Source: Verrucomicrobiaceae bacterium
Lineage (GTDB): Bacteria > Verrucomicrobiota > Verrucomicrobiia > Verrucomicrobiales > Verrucomicrobiaceae
Direction of reading: 5' to 3'
Length of the DNA: 64,000 nt
NCBI GenBank assembly: GCA_016795465.1
Contig: JAEUHK010000131.1
Coordinates: 1 to 64,000 of the forward strand
The notes below the pieces were generated by a model. The model made no database searches, was not told where the DNA came from, and was given only the letters and a program-made list of their open reading frames with translations. The position numbers and the translations under genes were made by a program. Positions 59,664-64,000 of this stretch are shown piece by piece. Within the stretch, counting starts at the first letter, position 1. Every line of letters begins with the position of its first letter.

Positions 59664-60039
59664 GCCGTGGCCGAAGCCCGAACTACGAACCAGGAACCAA
59701 GAACTGCGGGCAGAAGTGCCCGCGCTCCCCTCTGACTTCTGAAGCTCTGACCATCTGGGCTCTCGCGGTTATCCTTCCTCTCGCGGTGGGTCTGCGTTGG
59801 AAAGTCGGCGCGAATGCAATCGCGCCCTCCGATCCCAGAACCGCCTGAAGGCGGGACTACAGAACGCAGAGCGGGCTAAAGCCCGAACTACGAACGAAGA
59901 ACAACGAACCAAGAACCGCTCTGGACTCTTCGCCCTTTGCTCGACGCTCTACGCGGCGGGATCGAGGAGGAGAGGGGGGCGGACGTCTTTCATTCTTCAG
60001 GTCAGCACGACGGCAAAATGAAAGAGGTCCTTCCGGGCT
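59664..60039. other. Gene-free region with the same repeat families
   Basis: 376 bp. Contains CCGAACTACGAACCAGGAACC, a GCGCTCCCCTCTGACTTCT word shared with about 58537 (and inverted near 50.2 kb), another CCGCCTGAAGGCGGG repeat (59839-59853), and GAACCAAGAAC words. No gene seen. Confidence 0.75.
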
Positions 60040-60534
60040 TCACTCAAAACTTGGTGGCACATTGTCCGCCCATGTAGCGGGATCGCCGTCGGGACCGGCA
60101 GAAAAGATGGCGAGGCGTCGCTTGAGTGTGGCGGGAGCTCCGGGTTTTGGAGGCGTGGTAAGCGTCTCGGGATTGGGGATCTGTCCGTCGTTGTTGAAAT
60201 CGCAGACAAGGTAGAAAAGGGAACCCCAAGCATCCTTGTTGGGTGTGGCTTTTGACCATTTCATGTCGATGGCGTCGATCATGGCTTGATCATGCTGCCA
60301 GTCGATCCGTAGCAGCGATTCTACTTTCGAATGGGAACCAATTTTCGAGGCGACATACTCAGGTGGGAGGTTTTCGGTCGAACTGCCGACCATGAACCGA
60401 GTGTCCCTCCACAAGCTGTAGGCGATGGAGTTCTTAATGTTCGTCGAAACGACAAACCAAGCCGCCAAAACGGCGACGACCAACACGACCATCCACCGGC
60501 GGAAACTGGAGAGCTTGGCATCAGAAGGCTTCAT
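60040..60534 (-). CDS. Membrane-anchored protein with pseudopilin-like C-terminus
   Basis: 164 residues from the ATG at 60534, which overlaps the nuoF stop by one base (TGATG). One N-terminal transmembrane helix (WMVVLVVAVLAAWFVVST) precedes an extracytoplasmic domain. FYLVCDFNNDGQIPNPE and FSAGPDGDPATW recall the ends of type II secretion GspG-type pseudopilins, but there is no prepilin cleavage motif. Possibly an anchored relative; function unknown. Co-transcription with nuoF is likely from the overlap. Confidence 0.65.
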   Translation of the reverse strand: MKPSDAKLSSFRRWMVVLVVAVLAAWFVVSTNIKNSIAYSLWRDTRFMVGSSTENLPPEYVASKIGSHSKVESLLRIDWQHDQAMIDAIDMKWSKATPNKDAWGSLFYLVCDFNNDGQIPNPETLTTPPKPGAPATLKRRLAIFSAGPDGDPATWADNVPPSFE

Positions 60535-61922
60535 CAACCGATGGAAGCCGCTGCCACCTTGCCTTCGCTGTTCACGATCTGTCCGGCGAGGTCGGCTTTG
60601 CAGTCGGCTTTGAGTTCGTCGCGGAATTTGCGGACGAAACTTTGCGTGGGCCAGGCGGAGGCTTCGCCGAAGGCGCAGATGGTGCGGCCGTCGATTTGCA
60701 CGGCGACTTGCTCCAAGGTGTCCACGTCGTCGGGGCTGGCGTTGCCGGAGACGATGCGGTCGCTGATCTTTTTCATCCACAGGCTGCCTTCACGGCACGG
60801 GGTGCACTGGCCGCAGCTCTCGTGGGCGTAGAAGTTGTTCAGGTTGTTGATGACCCAGCTCATGCTGCGGCTGTCGTCCATGATGATGACACCGCCGGAG
60901 CCGGCCATGGTGCCGCAGGCGGCCATGGTGTCGAAGTCCATCGGGATGTCCCAGATGGTGAGCTCGCGGCCGTCTTTGAGCTTAAACGTCTCATCGGCAC
61001 GAAGCACTTTGGCGGAGGAGCCGCCAGGGATGATGGCTTTAAGTTTGCGGCCGGGCTTCAAGCCTCCGCAGAGGTCGTTGATGACCTCGCCCATGGTGAC
61101 TTTGCCGACCTGCACTTCGTAGTAGCCGGGCTTTTGCACATCGCCGGAGACGCAGAGGATGCGGGTGCCGGTGTTGTTCGGGGTGCCGAGCTTGGCGTAT
61201 TCCGCGCCGCCCATCTGCAGGATGTGTTTCACATGGCAGAGGGACTCGACGTTGTTCACGATGGTCGGGCTCATGTAGAGACCGAGCGCGGCGGGGAAAT
61301 ACGGCGGCTTGATGCGCGGGTAGGGGCGCTTGCCTTCGAGGGACTCGATGAGGCCGGTCTCCTCGCCGCAGATGTAGGCTCCGGCGCCGCGGTGGACGTA
61401 GATTTCGCAGTCAAAGCCGCTGCCGAGGATGTTTTTGCCGAGGAAACCTTTCGCGTGGGCCTCTGCGATGGCTTTTTCGACGATGATGGCGGCCTGCGGG
61501 AATTCCTCGCGGATGTAGATGTAGGCCAGCTTTGCCCCCACCGCGTAGCAGGCGATGGTCATGCCCTCGATGAGCTGATGCGGGTCTTGATGCAGGATGT
61601 AGCGATCCTTGAAGGTGCCGGGCTCGGATTCGTCGGCGTTGCAGATGAGATAGACGGGCTTGGTGTTCGTGGGCGGGATGAAGCCCCACTTCACGCCGGT
61701 GGGGAAACCCGCACCGCCACGGCCGCGGAGGCCGCTGGCCTTCACTTCGTTGGTGATGGCGCTGCGCTCCATGCCGAGGGCCTTTTTGAGCATCTCGTAA
61801 CCGCCGTCGGCGATGGCGCATTCGATGGAGGTGTTCCAGCCGACGCGATCGACATTCTTGAAGATGAGGCGGTGTTCGCGTGGATGGGGTTCTTTGCCGG
61901 GGAGATACGAGATGGAGGACAT
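60534..61922 (-). CDS. nuoF: NADH-quinone oxidoreductase subunit F (NADH-binding)
   Basis: 462 residues. FMN/NADH site GRGGAGFPTGVKW (67-79), ICNADESEPGTFKDR, GAGAYICGEETGLIESLEG; the N3 4Fe-4S cluster ligands C370, C373, C376 (ESCGQCTPCREG) and C416. It accepts electrons from NADH in complex I. It stands apart from other nuo genes: the neighbour on one side is a pseudopilin-like gene and on the other a divergent peptidase gene. Hydrogenase or formate dehydrogenase subunits share this fold, but length and motifs fit NuoF. Confidence 0.93.
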   Translation of the reverse strand: MSSISYLPGKEPHPREHRLIFKNVDRVGWNTSIECAIADGGYEMLKKALGMERSAITNEVKASGLRGRGGAGFPTGVKWGFIPPTNTKPVYLICNADESEPGTFKDRYILHQDPHQLIEGMTIACYAVGAKLAYIYIREEFPQAAIIVEKAIAEAHAKGFLGKNILGSGFDCEIYVHRGAGAYICGEETGLIESLEGKRPYPRIKPPYFPAALGLYMSPTIVNNVESLCHVKHILQMGGAEYAKLGTPNNTGTRILCVSGDVQKPGYYEVQVGKVTMGEVINDLCGGLKPGRKLKAIIPGGSSAKVLRADETFKLKDGRELTIWDIPMDFDTMAACGTMAGSGGVIIMDDSRSMSWVINNLNNFYAHESCGQCTPCREGSLWMKKISDRIVSGNASPDDVDTLEQVAVQIDGRTICAFGEASAWPTQSFVRKFRDELKADCKADLAGQIVNSEGKVAAASIG

Positions 61923-62046
61923 GGGGTCTGCGGCGAGTATGAAAAAGCGAGGCGGCGGGGCAAGGGGTTTGTTCCCCGTTTACGCGGCAATTTGCCGGTG
62001 CGGATGCGGGTTTGCATCACCGGCTCTCCGCGCCACAGGTGGCGGC

Positions 62047-62745
62047 ATGGTTTTCATCGTCCTCCTCGTCCTCGCGGCGCTCGCCTTCGGCATCAGCCAG
62101 TGGGCGGCGGGAAAGTATGCCTCGATGATGGCCAAAGGCTCCCGTGTCACCAGTCCGACGGCCTACACCGGGTCGGAGATCGCCCTGAAATTCCTCGAAA
62201 GCGAAGGCGTGATGGATGTGCAGGTGGTGGAGCACAATGGCGTGGTCACGGATTACTTCGACCCGGTGCGCCGCCGCCTTTTTCTGCATCGCAGCACGGC
62301 CCAAGGCACCACCTTGAGCACCTGGGCCACCGCCTTGCACGAGGCGGCGCATGCTTTGCAAACCGGTGCGGATGGTCTCGGCGAGCTCAAATGGCGGCAA
62401 AGCGTGATCCGCATGTGCCGCTACATTCCCGTGGCCGCTCTCGTGGTGATCGTCGGCCTGATGATCGGACGCGTCATGGTGCCCCGGGTCGCCATCCTCG
62501 CTTTTGCCGGTGTGTTCGGCCTCCTCGCCTTCCTCAATCTCGGCACGGTGATGATCGAATTCGCCGCCAACCGCCGCCTGCGGGCCTTCCTCGAAAACCA
62601 CCTCGAACGACATCCGCAGGCCCACCAGCGCCTGAACGAGCTCCTTTTCTGCATGGCCATCCGCGAAGTGGGCGACTTGTTGCGCTCTCCCCGCTACTTC
62701 TTCCTCAGCGCCCTGCCCGGAGCAGGCAAATCGAGGCCGGGGTGA
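62047..62745 (+). CDS. YugP-type neutral zinc metallopeptidase
   Basis: 232 residues from the ATG at 62047 (MVFIVLLVLAALAFGISQ). An N-terminal transmembrane helix, the zinc motif HEAAH at 98-102 (TALHEAAHALQ), and two further helices (IPVAALVVIVGLMIG, VAILAFAGVFGLLAFLNLG) follow the YugP/Zn_peptidase_2 layout. It is a membrane protease of unknown substrate. Divergent from nuoF. Confidence 0.85.
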   Translation: MVFIVLLVLAALAFGISQWAAGKYASMMAKGSRVTSPTAYTGSEIALKFLESEGVMDVQVVEHNGVVTDYFDPVRRRLFLHRSTAQGTTLSTWATALHEAAHALQTGADGLGELKWRQSVIRMCRYIPVAALVVIVGLMIGRVMVPRVAILAFAGVFGLLAFLNLGTVMIEFAANRRLRAFLENHLERHPQAHQRLNELLFCMAIREVGDLLRSPRYFFLSALPGAGKSRPG

Positions 62746-62794
62746 GGGTTTGGTGATTGCTTTGGGCTTTCGCAGGCGTTGAGATGCGCCCCGC

Positions 62795-64000
62795 ATGAAA
62801 CCCGCCCTGACCACGCTTTTCACTCTTCTTGCCGTCCAAGCCTTCGCCGCGCCTGATGTCGTCATTTATGGCGGCACCTCGGGTGGTGTCACGGCGGCCA
62901 TTCAAACAGCTCGCATGGGCAAAACGGCTGTTTTGATCGAACCGACAAATTTTCTCGGCGGCCTGACCACGGGCGGACTCGGTGCGACGGACATCGGTAA
63001 CAAAAAAGCTATCGGTGGTATCTCGCGGGAGTTTTACGCCAATGTCTTCCAATACTACGCCGATCCCGCGAAGTGGAAGCAGCAGACCCGCGAGCAATAC
63101 TTCGCCAAGCGCCCGCACGGCAACTCCAGCACCGAAACGACGATGTGGACCTTCGAGCCGCATGCCGCGACGGAGATTTACGACGCCATGCTCGCAAAGG
63201 TGAAGGACAAGGTGACGGTGGTATTCGGTGAACGGCTCGATTTGAAGAACGGCGTCGTCAAAAACGGCACGCGCATCACGAAAATCATCATGGAGAGCGG
63301 CAAGGAGTTCGAAGGCGCGATGTTCATCGACGCCACTTATGAAGGCGATCTCATGGCGAAGGCAGGCGTGAGCTACCATGTCGGTCGCGAGGCGAATTCG
63401 CTCTATGGCGAGACCATCAACGGCCTTCAGATGGCCGGCGCGAAGCATCATCAGTTCATCAAAAACGTCGATCCGTATGTGAAGCCGGGTGATCCGAGCA
63501 GCGGGCTCGTTTGGGGTGTCACACCGATGCCGGAAGGGAAAGACGGCGACGGCGATCACCGCATCCAGGCTTACAATTTCCGCATGTGCAACACGGACGA
63601 CGATTCCAACCGCGTGCCATTCCCGAAGCCGGAAAACTACGACGAAAAGCAGTTCGAGCTGCTGCTGCGCAACTTTGAGGCCGGTGATCCGCGTCATCCT
63701 TGGGCACCGACGCCGATGCCGAATCGCAAGACGGACACGAACAACAACTTCGCCTTCAGCACCGACATGATCGGCATGAACTACGACTACCCGGACGCTG
63801 ATTACGCCACGCGGGCGAAGATCTGGAAGGCGCATGAGGATTATCAAAAAGGTCTCATGTGGACGCTCGCCAATCATCCGCGGGTGCCGGAGAAAATTCG
63901 TGCCTACTACTCGCAGTGGGGCCTGGCGAAAGATGAGTTCACCGACAACGGCAACTGGCCGCGCCAGATGTATGTGCGCGAGGCCCGCCGCATGATCGGC
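62795..64000 (+). CDS. Secreted FAD-dependent oxidoreductase (3' end outside window)
   Basis: 402 residues seen. Signal peptide at 1-18 (MKPALTTLFTLLAVQAFA). The FAD-binding Rossmann motif follows at once: DVVIYGGTSGGVTAAIQTARMG, with the second-strand acidic residue in VLIEPTNFLGG. TTGGLGATDIGN and FIDATYEGDLMAKAG are typical of the FAD_oxidored family found widely in Planctomycetota/Verrucomicrobiota. Substrate unknown; some relatives are adjacent to glycan-degradation genes. Confidence 0.87.
   Translation, partial: MKPALTTLFTLLAVQAFAAPDVVIYGGTSGGVTAAIQTARMGKTAVLIEPTNFLGGLTTGGLGATDIGNKKAIGGISREFYANVFQYYADPAKWKQQTREQYFAKRPHGNSSTETTMWTFEPHAATEIYDAMLAKVKDKVTVVFGERLDLKNGVVKNGTRITKIIMESGKEFEGAMFIDATYEGDLMAKAGVSYHVGREANSLYGETINGLQMAGAKHHQFIKNVDPYVKPGDPSSGLVWGVTPMPEGKDGDGDHRIQAYNFRMCNTDDDSNRVPFPKPENYDEKQFELLLRNFEAGDPRHPWAPTPMPNRKTDTNNNFAFSTDMIGMNYDYPDADYATRAKIWKAHEDYQKGLMWTLANHPRVPEKIRAYYSQWGLAKDEFTDNGNWPRQMYVREARRMIG

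Noticed and set aside
60642..62756. 704-codon plus-strand frame
   Set aside because: Antisense to nuoF and then out of frame with the YugP-like peptidase; no domain.
1..64000. tRNA, rRNA or riboswitch genes
   Set aside because: I saw no convincing cloverleaf, rRNA segment or known riboswitch core. In particular no TPP riboswitch is evident before thiL.

Overview
The window looks like chromosomal DNA of a Verrucomicrobiota bacterium, probably of the Prosthecobacter/Verrucomicrobium kind. This is an inference from gene content: a PSCyt1-DUF1549-DUF1553 protein, Rhodopirellula/Verrucomicrobium-type ECF sigma factors with FecR partners, huge secreted proteins with autotransporter-associated beta-strand repeats, a PEP-CTERM tail, and high GC. 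There are no tRNA or rRNA genes that I can see, and no CRISPR array.

Layout. (1) 1-17.6 kb, minus strand: one translationally coupled operon, ECF sigma factor > FecR-type anti-sigma > GH16-SGNH fusion > heparinase II/III-like giant > pectate-lyase-like giant > RAYT transposase > GH16 (cut by the window edge). Junctions are ATGA overlaps, apart from those around the transposase. Four of the secreted proteins carry the same 183-bp REP-type palindromic element read in frame as 61 extra residues ahead of the signal-peptide core. The RAYT gene sits between two copies of that element. (2) 18.1-20.1 kb: an accessory cassette of a small MPFDPT-type protein, an Fn3-like protein, a 21-bp phased repeat array and an XRE regulator. 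(3) 20.1-29.6 kb: a PEP-CTERM beta-strand protein, an SGNH hydrolase and a GH5 glycosidase, divergent from a NarX/NarL-like two-component pair, followed by a broken ECF sigma gene. (4) 29.7-36.9 kb: a PL8-type lyase divergent from a PSCyt1-DUF1549-DUF1553 protein. (5) 36.9-39.7 kb: a GbsR-type regulator, a fatty acid desaturase, two membrane proteins and a DCC thiol protein. (6) 39.8-48.6 kb: core genes (rplQ, rpoA, sod, thiL, tsaE, pepF) plus a secreted esterase. (7) 48.7-60 kb: an accessory island with two Fic loci, a second copy of the MPFDPT/Fn3/XRE cassette with 44-bp and 21-bp repeat arrays, and an AT-richer, tightly packed four-gene module (C5 DNA methyltransferase, HD-domain protein, ORC/CDC6-like ATPase, unknown alpha/beta protein) that is a candidate undescribed defence system. 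(8) 60-64 kb: a pseudopilin-like protein, nuoF, a YugP-like peptidase and the start of a secreted FAD oxidoreductase.

How it fits together. Regions 1, 3 and 4 supply secreted polysaccharide-degrading and surface proteins under extracytoplasmic-signal control (ECF/FecR and a two-component system). Three of the giants share one C-terminal domain that may be a surface-sorting module. Region 7 is the most plastic part, with several families of hairpin repeats between its genes.
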